From Ostreococcus lucimarinus CCE9901 (lineage: Eukaryota; Chlorophyta; Mamiellophyceae; Mamiellales; Bathycoccaceae): a stretch of DNA of 64,000 nucleotides. The stretch spans positions 440,001 through 504,000 of the forward strand of contig NC_009366.1 in NCBI RefSeq assembly GCF_000092065.1, in the 5' to 3' direction. A program made the position numbers and the translations under genes. Below are positions 18,971-28,720 of this stretch, piece after piece (the stretch's first letter is position 1; each line of letters begins with the position of its first letter). The notes under the pieces are model-generated. The model was given only the letters and a program-made list of their open reading frames with translations, was not told the origin of the DNA and searched no databases.

Positions 18971-21900
18971 CTATTCGACGTCCTCCTTTAAGTCGCACCC
19001 AGCTTGGCTCTTCTCCGAGTCCGGGTTCATCGCGCACTTCCACTGAGCGTCGTCGCTGAGCGTGTCCATGTAAGTTTGCGGTACAATGCGCCACTTTTGG
19101 CACGAGTCGCATTGAATCCAAGACGTCTTTGGTTTTGGCTTCGGCGGCGATTTGGCATTTTGCGATCGTGGCGCCGAGGACCCTTTGCGTACGATCGGCG
19201 CCGCACCCCAGCGGACTGTTTGCATCGCGACTTGTAAAATTTCCTTGTTGCCGTCGTCGTAAACGACCTCGTGCTCGCCAGATTCTGGTCTGAAACCCTC
19301 GACGGTGCCGTAATAGAAGCACTCGTCGCCGGGCCAGAAGACTTCGATTTCACGCTTGACACACTTTGTGCCCAAGACTTCTCCGATGGATTTGAGAAGC
19401 TTGCTCACTGAGTCGCCGAATTTGAAGTCGGCGTCGAGAGCGCGGACGGATTGACGCCACTTCTTCGCCGTACCCTTGCCGCTGAGACGCTCGAACTCTG
19501 TGGCGGGAATTGTGAGCTCGTCGACGATGCACCGCTCTCGCTCACGACGCATGACGCAGTATCGCACCATTTCTTCGCCGCGCTTGCCTCCCGGAAGTAA
19601 AACGCCTCGCATACCGCCGCAGCCGATGGGAATCGGCTTCAGAGCAAATATGAGGCCGCCTTCGGCATCCGGCACCTTGACCGATTCGGGGCCGCCGAAT
19701 GGTTCCCACATCTTCGGTAACCATCTTATGGTGGCCAAGGGAAGATGAATCTTCTCTAATTCCTCCTTGCCAAAGTACTGAATTTCGTGCGAACCAGAGA
19801 CGTCGTCAAAGCTCACAATCTTCGCGGGGAAAAATTGCATGGCGGTCCCGTGCGGGAGAATGTCCACATTGTTACCGATCGCGCCGCGACCAATAGCAAG
19901 TCCGCGCTCTGCAAGATAATGAATGATGGGATTACCCTTCATCTCGCCGGCACCGTTGTATTTCACCTCTTCTTGCCAGTGACCCTTGCGCTTGGCGAGT
20001 TTCATGAATTCTTCCATCGTCATCTCGCTCGTCGATTTCTTCTTGGCATCTGTGTGCAGCACGACAAGATGACCACCAGTCAAGACACCTTCGAGTCCAC
20101 CACACACGATGGGCACAGCGCTTCCTCGAACGACGCACGGCGCCTCGAGTTCGAGCTTGAACTCAGCCGCCGCCATCTCTGCCATCTTTGCCGCGCTGTG
20201 CTTGGACCGCGGCTTCTTCTTTGATACTGTAAACTCTTCATCTTCGTCATCTTCGTCACCTTCGGAGTCATATTCGGATTCGGATTCTATTTCGTCTTCG
20301 GAATCAAAGTCATCGTCATCGTCATCATCATCCTCGTCCACCTCGGCGAACTTTTTCTTCGCCTTGTTCGCGGCAGCACGTTTGACGATCTTACCTCCCT
20401 TCTTCGGGGTCTCATCCTTGCCTTTCTTTCCCTTGGCTTTAGTCTTCGCCTTGGCCTTCGCCTTGGCCTTCGCCTTGGCCTTTGCGGCATCTTCCTTCGC
20501 TTTGGCTTCCTTTTCCGCGGCGTCCTTTTCGGCTTGCTTCGCTTGTTCGAGCCTCGCTTCGACCAATTCCATCGCCGCGAGCTCGTCAGGATCCGGACCA
20601 GCTTGCAAGTAAAGTTTACTATCCTCGGGTAATTTCGTCGTGATCGACAACTTGGGGATGTAAGGCTCGTTGAATTTGAGTAACTCGTCGCATGCTATTC
20701 CGACTTGCGCCGAAATCTGCTCGAGCGTCATCTTTTCGCTGAGAACGAAGACACGATAGCCGTTGGACACCATTTCGGACGATACGACGGCCGCCGCACG
20801 ACCGCGTTTGCCACTCTCCTTCTCCGACTTTTCGCTCGGCTTTCGACCGGCTTTTTCCTTGGAGGGCTCAAGGCGAGTAGGAAGACCGTCGGGCCATCGA
20901 GTTTGTTGCAGGCAGAAGTACACCCACTCGCGGTTACCGTCGTTGTACAGGATTTCGTGCTCGCCCGAATCAGACTTGTAATCGATAACTTCGCCGGGGT
21001 AGTACTGCTCAATTTCTGGGAACCACATCTCGAGGCAACGGCCGATGACACTTTCGCGGTACACCATGCCTTCATCGCGCAAGAACTTTCCAATTGGCGG
21101 ACCTCGCTTGCTGTCGTCCGTGATCTCGCGAGCTGGAATGTCGACGCCGAGTCGAATGGATTGACGCCATTTGCGAGTGGAACCGCGACCTCCCAATCTC
21201 TCGAATTCAACCGCCGGTACGACGTGCTTCTTGCCTTCAGAATCCATAAACTCGACGCTTTCATCGCCGCGTTTAACACCCGGGCGCAAGAAACCATCAA
21301 GATCACCGCATTGAACTTTAACCTCTTGCTCGTTGAGGACAAACTGCGAAGACGTGGCCCGAGATTGTTTCGGGGCTTCTTGCGACAGCTCGCCCTTTGG
21401 CTTCGGTGGCACCTTGGCCTTGGCGGATAATCGAAGCGACGCAAGCTCAACGTTTTCGGGAAATTTGTGATGAAGTTCAAGATCCAAAGCACCGTCGCGT
21501 TCAAGTGAAATAACGCCGAGCGTGAAACCTAAATCCTCACCCAAATCCGACGTCCAGCGCGTCCGCATATCCGTCAATAACTGCGACCCGGCGTGGCCGC
21601 GCGCGATTCTCACCTTGAGCATCATCGCAGGACAATGTTCACCGGTCTTTGTCGCGCCGACCAAGTCCAAACCGCGGAGAATAGCGTTCTTAATGGCATC
21701 AAGCGAACTCTTGGAGATTTTGCCGCCATGCACTGCAGGGATGGGCGGGGGTGCGCCTCGACGTGCCGGAGCGCGATCGCCCGTCGTAAGATCGGCGGCG
21801 AGGAACGAGTCGGAGGGCATACCGTCGCCACGACGCGCAGTTCGTGCGTTACGTTCAGCCGCACGAATGCGTTCTTCTTCGTCAACTTTTGCCGCCTTCT

Positions 21901-24900
21901 TGGCTTGGTCTTCTGCTTGCTTACGCGAAGCCGCGATCTTCTTTTCCAAAAGCGGGCGGACGCGTTTGAACATCTCCGTGACAATTTCGTCGCGTTCAGA
22001 CGGCAAGAGATCCTTTTGACGCAATCCTTTGAGACCGCGGCCGAGAACACTGACCTCGCCTTCGTTGAGCATCTGAGAGGCACCGGGTAAGCCCATCGCA
22101 ACCGCAGCTAAGGCTGCTTCGCGATCTTCTTGAACGCGCTTGATTCGCTCGTCTTCCGTCATCTCATCGAGAGTCTTGCGCGGCGGCGGCGCGAGCCAAA
22201 GTCGCGTACCCTCGAGTAAGTACGTACCCTTACCGTAGAACGCACCCGGCACCCAACCCGTGTTCCAGTCGATGATATCTTTCCAGTCGACGTTGTGCAT
22301 TTCAGACACGGCCGCGACGTTTTCTCCATTTCTGGTGTAGTAACACAACACGCCGCGCATCTCCAACAACTCACCCGGTTGCGGTTCGATCAATTCATCG
22401 GATGCCTTCGATTTCTTCTTTTTCTTACCACCCTTCTTCGGTCCTTCGTTGCGAAGCAAGAACTGAACGAGATCGGTGAACGTTGCGTGCGCCAACGGTT
22501 TGGTGCGCGTGCCGTTCTCCACCGGAAGCTCGAGCTCGGCATCGCGGTCCTCAATCCAGTGATCGGTAATGGCGACTTTCTTGCCGATTGACCAGCCCTC
22601 AGCAGTTTTACCGTACTCTTCTGCGATATGCGTCGAAGCCCACTTGGAGCACTCCTTGTCGCAGTGAATGAAGCACGCTTGCGCCGGGTGGTTTTGGCCC
22701 AAGTCTTGAAATCGCTTGCACTTGCCGATGATTTCTGCGGTGTTCGGCAAGTGATCTTCGCAGAAAGCTCTCGGACATGCTTCGCAACGGAAAAGGATAC
22801 CACCTACTGCCGCCGCCTTGCGGCCGCATTCGTGGCACGAGTGATGCGGGCAAGACCACCGATGGTATCGCGTGATATCCTTGATTGTGATCCCTATGCA
22901 GTCTGGGTGCACCGAGACCGGACACAAGTCGCAACACACGATTTCACCTCCATCCCAGCACGACTGACACACTGAACTATGACCGTAATCTCTCCCCGCG
23001 ATTTGAGATCGCGGCTTCTTCGACTCCGGGCCAGTTTTTACCTTGGTTCGAGCTTCGCGCGCGTGCACAGACGGTTCGCCATCCTCCATGTTGTAATTGT
23101 TCGCCTTGAGCACAGTGTGCCCGTCGATTTCAATCGTCGTCTTCGTTCGAGAACGCTTACCCATCATAACGTTGGCGTTGAACTCTGCAGCGATGTCTTT
23201 GACTGATTTGTACTTGTTAGCCTTGGCTTCGCTCACAGCGTCGGCGCTCACGCCCATGTCGTTGGCGATCGCCTCGGGAAGCATGAAGGTGGAGATGGGC
23301 GCCGCTTCAGCCTTGCCTTCGATGTAGTCTTCGGCGGTCGTCACATCGGTTTGGAGGTCACCGAGCTTTTTACGTCGCTTTTCGCCCGCGGGTGTGCGGT
23401 CCATGAGAATGTCCAATTCCTCATCGGTTGGAGGATCGCCGCTCGCTTTACTGAAGACGGCGTCAACTCCAAATCGTAACATGGCGTACAAATCGTTCCT
23501 ATCGAGGTTATCCGATTGTTCTGCAGCCTTCGTGGAACCTCGTGAAACCATTTGATCCAAGAAAAGCTTCTTCTCCGCGCGCTGCGTCATGCGCTCTTCG
23601 ACAGTACCCGCAGTGACAAGTCGGTAAATGTGCACCATCTTCTTCTGACCGATGCGGTGCACGCGAGCCATCGCTTGAAGATCCACTTGAGGGTTCCAAT
23701 CGCTATCGAACAAGATGCACGTGTCCGCAGTCTGAAGGTTTACACCTAAACCACCGGCACGGGTGGAGAGCAAGAACGCAAACATGGGTGAATCTGGACG
23801 GTTGAAGGCGGCGATGTCGATGGAACGCTGCACGCGATTCGTCGACCCGTCCAAACGAGCGTAGGTGTACCCTCTCAAAGTCAAGAAATCTTGTAAGATG
23901 TCGAGCATGGAAGTAAACTGTGAGAACAACACCACTCTATGTCCGCCTTCTTTTAACTTTTGCAACATTCTGTCGAGCACGGCGAGTTTACCAGACGCCG
24001 AGATGAGATCCTCGATCGGCACGCCATCTTCGGGCACGTCAGTACCGGTGAACAAAAACGGATGATTGCAGCACTTTCGCAATTGCATCAACAACGAATT
24101 GAGCTTTTGGAAGTTATCCGCACCACCTTCGCCTTTGGTCGCCTTTTCGAGCGACTGCAAAGCCGTCGCTTCCCGAAGCAAGAGTCGTCGATACCAAAAC
24201 GTCTGTGCCTCGGACAACGGGCACATAATCTTCGTCTCTGTCTTTGGTGGAAGCGACACTTCAACCTCACCCTTGACGCGGCGTAAAATGAATGGACGCA
24301 TCAGAAAGTGTGCTTTTTCCAGTAAGTTTGAGTCAACCTTGTGTTCTGAGGTGTTCAAATTGAACGCCTTATCGAATGGTTCGCTTGACGTGAAGACGTC
24401 GGGATGCAAAAAGGAAAGAATGGCGTACAGCTCGTGCAAGTTGTTTTGGATAGGCGTACCAGTCAACAGAAGCGTGTGTTGACGTTTGATGCGCTTTAGC
24501 ACTTGATGCGCCGCCGTTTCTTCGTTCTTCACGCGATGACCTTCGTCAAGAATCAAGCAACGCCACATGACCTTTTGTGTCAACGTCACGTTGAACGCCG
24601 GGTTACACGCCATCTCGTACGTCGTCACGGCGACGTCGTAGGATTCGGTGTTCGGCACCACTTCTTTTCGCAAACGAACACGTTCATTTTCGTCGCCGGA
24701 ATGCAAGCGCACGACGCGGAACGACGGCGCCCATTTTTGCAACTCGTCCATCCATGACGAGAGCACGGAGAGCGGGCACACGACCAAGTGCGGTCCGTTG
24801 GCGTGACGCATCTCCTTTATGCACGCCAAGAACGAAATCGACTGTAACGTTTTACCTAAACCCATCTCATCCGCCAAGATGCACGAGCATCCTTGATCGT

Positions 24901-25606
24901 ACATTCCGACGTTCCATCGCAAACCTTCCAATTGATACTCGCGCAACACCGCCTTGATCATCGCGGGTTGGTTCTCCACGGGCATGAGCACTTTTTGCGG
25001 ACCTTTCTGCGACGCCTCGTACGCTTCGGCGCGATCGAGGATGGCGTTTTTCACCTGTGGCGTGATGAACGGGTCCAAGGCCTTCATCTGCGCCTGTAAG
25101 TACTTGGACCGACGCATGTGCGCGTCCTCAATCGCTTTGGAAATTTCTCGATTATTCTTCGCGCACTTGACCTCCTCATCCGTCGCCACCTTCGGCACTC
25201 TGGGCTTCTTTCGCACGTACTGTCTGCGGACCTTGGTCGGTTCAAACACGTACTGCGTTCGCCCCGCCTCTTCCTCTGTCCCATCCTCTCCCGCCCCGAG
25301 CTCCTTGTCGAACACGCTCGGCTCGCCCTCGGTCAACGAGTAATTATTCGACCTCAACACCGGCTCCCCATCGATCATGATCACCCGCGCTTTCGTCTTC
25401 CGTCCGCTCCTTCGCGCCCCCAACGCCTCCGCGAGCACATCCGGCGGTATCTCGTTCGCCCAATCCGCTTCCCGCTCTCGTTTCGTCGTCGTCTCGCCGC
25501 CTCGCGCCCCGACCGCCGTCCCCGGAAGTCCATCGCTCGTCCCCCCTCCCTCCGTCTTCACCGCCGCGTTCGCCCCCCCCCCGCGATCACTCTCCGCGCG
25601 CATCAT
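18971..25606 (-). CDS. Giant SNF2-family chromatin remodeller with PHD, LysM-like, SAND-Tudor cassettes and CW finger
   Basis: A single-exon 2,211-residue nuclear ATPase. In order: a short GEPVLRSNNY-type repeat (residues 68-99); SNF2 ATPase (DEMGLGKT at 246, DEGH at 354); helicase C domain (about 530-690, with TRAGGLGVNL and ARVHRIGQ); a second copy of the short repeat (817-848); a double PHD-like cysteine region (880-990); LysM-like segment (1087-1137); three SAND domains (about 1432-1490, 1834-1900, 1996-2056), each followed by a Tudor-like strand set with a [F/Y][Y/F]PG/PA and SGxHEI motif; a second LysM-like segment (1616-1668); poly-KA and acidic linkers; and a C-terminal CW zinc finger (WIQCDSCQKWRIVP ... 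WKC). The ATPase resembles ISWI/CHD types. The reader set suggests recognition of histone methyl-lysine and DNA. Confidence 0.9.
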   Translation of the reverse strand: MMRAESDRGGGANAAVKTEGGGTSDGLPGTAVGARGGETTTKREREADWANEIPPDVLAEALGARRSGRKTKARVIMIDGEPVLRSNNYSLTEGEPSVFDKELGAGEDGTEEEAGRTQYVFEPTKVRRQYVRKKPRVPKVATDEEVKCAKNNREISKAIEDAHMRRSKYLQAQMKALDPFITPQVKNAILDRAEAYEASQKGPQKVLMPVENQPAMIKAVLREYQLEGLRWNVGMYDQGCSCILADEMGLGKTLQSISFLACIKEMRHANGPHLVVCPLSVLSSWMDELQKWAPSFRVVRLHSGDENERVRLRKEVVPNTESYDVAVTTYEMACNPAFNVTLTQKVMWRCLILDEGHRVKNEETAAHQVLKRIKRQHTLLLTGTPIQNNLHELYAILSFLHPDVFTSSEPFDKAFNLNTSEHKVDSNLLEKAHFLMRPFILRRVKGEVEVSLPPKTETKIMCPLSEAQTFWYRRLLLREATALQSLEKATKGEGGADNFQKLNSLLMQLRKCCNHPFLFTGTDVPEDGVPIEDLISASGKLAVLDRMLQKLKEGGHRVVLFSQFTSMLDILQDFLTLRGYTYARLDGSTNRVQRSIDIAAFNRPDSPMFAFLLSTRAGGLGVNLQTADTCILFDSDWNPQVDLQAMARVHRIGQKKMVHIYRLVTAGTVEERMTQRAEKKLFLDQMVSRGSTKAAEQSDNLDRNDLYAMLRFGVDAVFSKASGDPPTDEELDILMDRTPAGEKRRKKLGDLQTDVTTAEDYIEGKAEAAPISTFMLPEAIANDMGVSADAVSEAKANKYKSVKDIAAEFNANVMMGKRSRTKTTIEIDGHTVLKANNYNMEDGEPSVHAREARTKVKTGPESKKPRSQIAGRDYGHSSVCQSCWDGGEIVCCDLCPVSVHPDCIGITIKDITRYHRWSCPHHSCHECGRKAAAVGGILFRCEACPRAFCEDHLPNTAEIIGKCKRFQDLGQNHPAQACFIHCDKECSKWASTHIAEEYGKTAEGWSIGKKVAITDHWIEDRDAELELPVENGTRTKPLAHATFTDLVQFLLRNEGPKKGGKKKKKSKASDELIEPQPGELLEMRGVLCYYTRNGENVAAVSEMHNVDWKDIIDWNTGWVPGAFYGKGTYLLEGTRLWLAPPPRKTLDEMTEDERIKRVQEDREAALAAVAMGLPGASQMLNEGEVSVLGRGLKGLRQKDLLPSERDEIVTEMFKRVRPLLEKKIAASRKQAEDQAKKAAKVDEEERIRAAERNARTARRGDGMPSDSFLAADLTTGDRAPARRGAPPPIPAVHGGKISKSSLDAIKNAILRGLDLVGATKTGEHCPAMMLKVRIARGHAGSQLLTDMRTRWTSDLGEDLGFTLGVISLERDGALDLELHHKFPENVELASLRLSAKAKVPPKPKGELSQEAPKQSRATSSQFVLNEQEVKVQCGDLDGFLRPGVKRGDESVEFMDSEGKKHVVPAVEFERLGGRGSTRKWRQSIRLGVDIPAREITDDSKRGPPIGKFLRDEGMVYRESVIGRCLEMWFPEIEQYYPGEVIDYKSDSGEHEILYNDGNREWVYFCLQQTRWPDGLPTRLEPSKEKAGRKPSEKSEKESGKRGRAAAVVSSEMVSNGYRVFVLSEKMTLEQISAQVGIACDELLKFNEPYIPKLSITTKLPEDSKLYLQAGPDPDELAAMELVEARLEQAKQAEKDAAEKEAKAKEDAAKAKAKAKAKAKAKTKAKGKKGKDETPKKGGKIVKRAAANKAKKKFAEVDEDDDDDDDDFDSEDEIESESEYDSEGDEDDEDEEFTVSKKKPRSKHSAAKMAEMAAAEFKLELEAPCVVRGSAVPIVCGGLEGVLTGGHLVVLHTDAKKKSTSEMTMEEFMKLAKRKGHWQEEVKYNGAGEMKGNPIIHYLAERGLAIGRGAIGNNVDILPHGTAMQFFPAKIVSFDDVSGSHEIQYFGKEELEKIHLPLATIRWLPKMWEPFGGPESVKVPDAEGGLIFALKPIPIGCGGMRGVLLPGGKRGEEMVRYCVMRRERERCIVDELTIPATEFERLSGKGTAKKWRQSVRALDADFKFGDSVSKLLKSIGEVLGTKCVKREIEVFWPGDECFYYGTVEGFRPESGEHEVVYDDGNKEILQVAMQTVRWGAAPIVRKGSSAPRSQNAKSPPKPKPKTSWIQCDSCQKWRIVPQTYMDTLSDDAQWKCAMNPDSEKSQAGCDLKEDVE

Positions 25607-26110
25607 CCTCCCGCGCTTCCGAGACGTCCCGATTCGCGCTCACGCGCGAATTCGCGCGCAAGATGCGTCGAACGCGCGCGTCGCGAGATCAACCCTCGCG
25701 CGCGGTCGCGGCGTCGGACCGGTCGGTCGTCGCGTCGCGTCGACGCGTCGCGGCGGCGCGTCGCGTCGAGGCGCGCGCGCGTCGAGGCGCGCGCGCGCGC
25801 GGATTCCGAGCCGTTCGTCGAGCGTCGGCGCGGCGGCGCGGCGTCGTCGACGTGTGCCGCGACGATCGCGCGGCGACGGGGCGCGCGCCGCGCGCGCGAT
25901 GCCGCGGTGATTTTGATCGAATTCGTATGTGGTTTTATACGACTTTGTGGAAACGTTGTCTCTGAGTTATACATGACTGAATGTGCATACACGTATGTCC
26001 GAAATACGACGGCACGATAAAACCAACCTTCGCAACACCCTTCACTCGACGGCTTCACTCGACGACGCCGAGCGACGCCGAGGGACGCGCGAACGCGGAC
26101 GAACGCGGAC
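25607..26110. promoter_or_regulatory. Divergent promoter region between SNF2 and GT25-like genes
   Basis: About 500 bp between two divergent starts. The half next to the SNF2 gene is extremely GC-rich and simple in sequence (cgcgcgtcg-type). Positions about 25910-26030 are much AT-richer (gattttgatcgaattcgtatgtggttttatac and following), so the promoter, probably of the plus-strand gene, most likely sits there. No defined element is recognised. Open frames across it are Arg-rich shadows. Confidence 0.35.
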
Positions 26111-28255
26111 ATGACGACCGACGCGCGCGGTGAACGCGCGGCGCTGCTCGGACGCGACGTCTCGTCGACGCCGCGCGCGAACGCGGACGCGGCGGTGTTG
26201 GACGTCGAGCGCGGCGACGACGGCGCGGGACGCCGCGACGGACGCGCGCGCGGCGGGCGACGGGTGGCGGTCGTCGTCGCGGCGGCGCTCGCGGCGACGG
26301 CGGTGACGATCGGGGCGGTGCGAGGGACGGCGGGCGCGGGAGGGGCGGCGGCGCTCGGATCGAAGCCGACGGCGTCGGCGAAGGCTCTGAGAAACGCGCG
26401 GATCGCCGCGGCGGCGAAGGCGGCGGAGGAAGCGGAGGCGGAGAGACAAAGACTGCTGAATGAGGCGCATCCGGGACGGGAGCAGCGCATGGAACACCGG
26501 GCGGCGCGACGCGCGGCGGTGGAGAAGGCGGCGAAGCGGAACGAAGTCGTCGACGTCGAACGCTCGGCGGTCGCGGAGGAAGAAGGCGGCGACGCGGACA
26601 ACGCCACGCTCGTCGTCGACGGTACGTTCGTTGATGCGGACAACGCCACGCTCGTCGTCGGTGATGCGATCGCGGATAACTCCACGATCGCCGCCGGCGA
26701 AGAGACGAGCGAAGTCGCGGCTTTGGGTGCGCAGCACCACGCGCGCCCGGCGCATCACGTGAACTCTGCCAAGGCGCGGAACGAGAGAATAGCAGCCGCG
26801 GCCAAGCGAGCGCAGGAAGCGCTCGCTGCCAAGGAAGCGGAACTCAACAAGGAGCATCCGAAACGCGAGCAACGTGTGGCGCATAGAAAGCAGCAACGCG
26901 CGAAAGCGGCGATTTCAGCTGTTACCGATGTGGGAGGAACGGCGGCGACGGGCAGTACCGAATCCGCACTCCCGACGAACACTCCAAAGATTTACATCAT
27001 CTCCGACACCCAGCCGGGCGAAGAACTTGAAAACGCCAAGAGTGCGCAAGCGTACGTGGCCAACCTGTTCGAGACATACGCTGGTATGGACTCGAGTGAG
27101 GCCGCTAAGGTCGCTAGTATCGAAGAAGAGACGTTTCCGGCGCGCTGGCCGGATACGCTCGAGACAGCCAAGGTGGCGATGATGGGGATGACTGAAGGCG
27201 ACGACGTGCGCTTTCCCGTTAAGGACGTGCAAGCCACGCTGGCTGACAAAGATCAACACTGCGTCGGGGAAGCGTGTAAGCTGGGTCTGCAGAAGCACCT
27301 CGGCTCCATGTTATCGCACATGGCTGTCTGGAAAAAGGCGCTCGACTCTGGCGCCGACTCGTTTGTCGTTTGGGAGTCCACAGCCTTGGCGAAGCACGCC
27401 GTTAGCCCGCTCGATTACGCCGAGCTCGAGAGTGAGCTTCCGGAAAACACCGACATGGTGTTTCTCGAGCCTGATTACCTGAGCCCGGGGCAGTTCGTGA
27501 AGAAGATCAAGTCGAGCGCGACCGGCACGTGGGGAGAGCACACGCACGGCGCCGAGGAGTGCGTGAACCAATCTTCGTCGGTGTACTTGTACAAGCACAA
27601 CCATATGTGCGGCGGCGTCGGCACTAGCGCTCTGATGTTCACGAAACGGGGCGCGCAGAGACTTCGAGATTACGTCGCGACGAATGGAGCCGGGATGATC
27701 AGCACCTGGTTAAATTCCAAGTGCATCGCAAAGCACGCCGACGGTTTGAATTTCAACTGCTACATCGCGCAAACGAAGAAGCTCGATAAATCAATGCTCG
27801 GTGGTGTCGTCCCGACTTGGTATGACGATGAACGCGTCGTCAGCGAGTCCGTACCGCAACCCGACATCGATGAAATGGACTTCAACCCCAAAAAGTTCAA
27901 CCAGTTGGGTTGCGCGCGCGGCGGCCGCGCCTTTGCCGAAACCGCCGCCTGGTTGCCCATCAGCGCTGACCACACCGTTGATTCCGAGCGCGTCGTCAGC
28001 AACTGTATGATGGCGTCTATAGCCACGAGTATGGGTTACACCATCGATCCGTGCGCCGTGGACTTGCCCTTGCGCCAATCCGATTTAAACGCGCAGTCGG
28101 ACGCCCTCCAGCGGCGCGCGCGGGCTGCGAAAGCCGACGGCGCCTCCGTCGCCAGCCTCTCCTTGGCGCTCAGCGACGACGCCAAGGCGTACTTATTCGA
28201 AAGCGACAACGACGTTCCGTACGGTAACCTCGAAGACGTCGCTTCTTCCTTTTAA
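26111..28255 (+). CDS. Type II membrane protein with GT25-like glycosyltransferase domain
   Basis: A 714-residue protein, probably Golgi or ER. A short cytosolic tail precedes one hydrophobic anchor (VAVVVAAALAATAVTIGAV, residues about 52-70). The stem holds two related coiled, basic repeats (RIAAAAKAAEEA...HPGREQRM near 95 and RIAAAAKRAQEA...HPKREQRV near 225), separated by two ADNATLVV copies with NxT sequons. From about residue 295 the lumenal domain resembles family-25 glycosyltransferases: KIYIISDTQPG, then GSMLSHMAVWKKALDSGADSFVVWEST. The last block aligns with the GT25 motif, but its usual acidic metal site reads WES. It could be an inactive or altered transferase. A CSSSVYLY/GVGTSALMFTKRGAQRL block also fits GT25. 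Confidence 0.6.
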   Translation: MTTDARGERAALLGRDVSSTPRANADAAVLDVERGDDGAGRRDGRARGGRRVAVVVAAALAATAVTIGAVRGTAGAGGAAALGSKPTASAKALRNARIAAAAKAAEEAEAERQRLLNEAHPGREQRMEHRAARRAAVEKAAKRNEVVDVERSAVAEEEGGDADNATLVVDGTFVDADNATLVVGDAIADNSTIAAGEETSEVAALGAQHHARPAHHVNSAKARNERIAAAAKRAQEALAAKEAELNKEHPKREQRVAHRKQQRAKAAISAVTDVGGTAATGSTESALPTNTPKIYIISDTQPGEELENAKSAQAYVANLFETYAGMDSSEAAKVASIEEETFPARWPDTLETAKVAMMGMTEGDDVRFPVKDVQATLADKDQHCVGEACKLGLQKHLGSMLSHMAVWKKALDSGADSFVVWESTALAKHAVSPLDYAELESELPENTDMVFLEPDYLSPGQFVKKIKSSATGTWGEHTHGAEECVNQSSSVYLYKHNHMCGGVGTSALMFTKRGAQRLRDYVATNGAGMISTWLNSKCIAKHADGLNFNCYIAQTKKLDKSMLGGVVPTWYDDERVVSESVPQPDIDEMDFNPKKFNQLGCARGGRAFAETAAWLPISADHTVDSERVVSNCMMASIATSMGYTIDPCAVDLPLRQSDLNAQSDALQRRARAAKADGASVASLSLALSDDAKAYLFESDNDVPYGNLEDVASSF

Positions 28256-28720
28256 CGCGTCCTTTTAACGCCATCCTTGTAACGCGCATGTTTGCACATT
28301 TTGCGAGTCTCGAAATTTCTCGATCTCTTCGTCCCCGAAGGCGCCACCCACGGCTCGGTAACTGTCGGCACCGTTCCGCACACGCTCGCGCTCGCGCTCG
28401 CGCGCACGGTGCGTCACTCGTCGCGCGCGCGCGCTCGACGATGAAACGCACATCGCTCGATCGATCGACCGCGTGCCGACGCGCGAAACCGCTCGACGAC
28501 GCGATCTCGAGCGCGCGAACGACGACGACGACGATCGCGAGAATTCTCGAGAATCGACGCGCGCGACGCGATGTCGCGCGCGGTGCGACCGCGCTCGAGA
28601 GGCGACGAAGGAGACTGACGAAAGCGCTCGATCGGCGGCGGTGCGTAGGATCTGAAGATCGACGCACGCGCGCGCGCGCGAGCACCCGAACGATTGTTTG
28701 ATTTTCGCGCGACTCAGCGC
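28256..28720. other. Intergenic region without a recognised gene
   Basis: About 465 bp between two same-strand genes. It starts with three near-repeats of ccttttaacg/ccttgtaacg at 28256-28285, directly after the upstream stop, possibly in its 3' UTR. The rest is GC-rich. The frame of the next gene runs back a little to a TTG at 28694, which I do not accept as a start. Other frames look like antisense or Arg-rich shadows. Confidence 0.35.
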
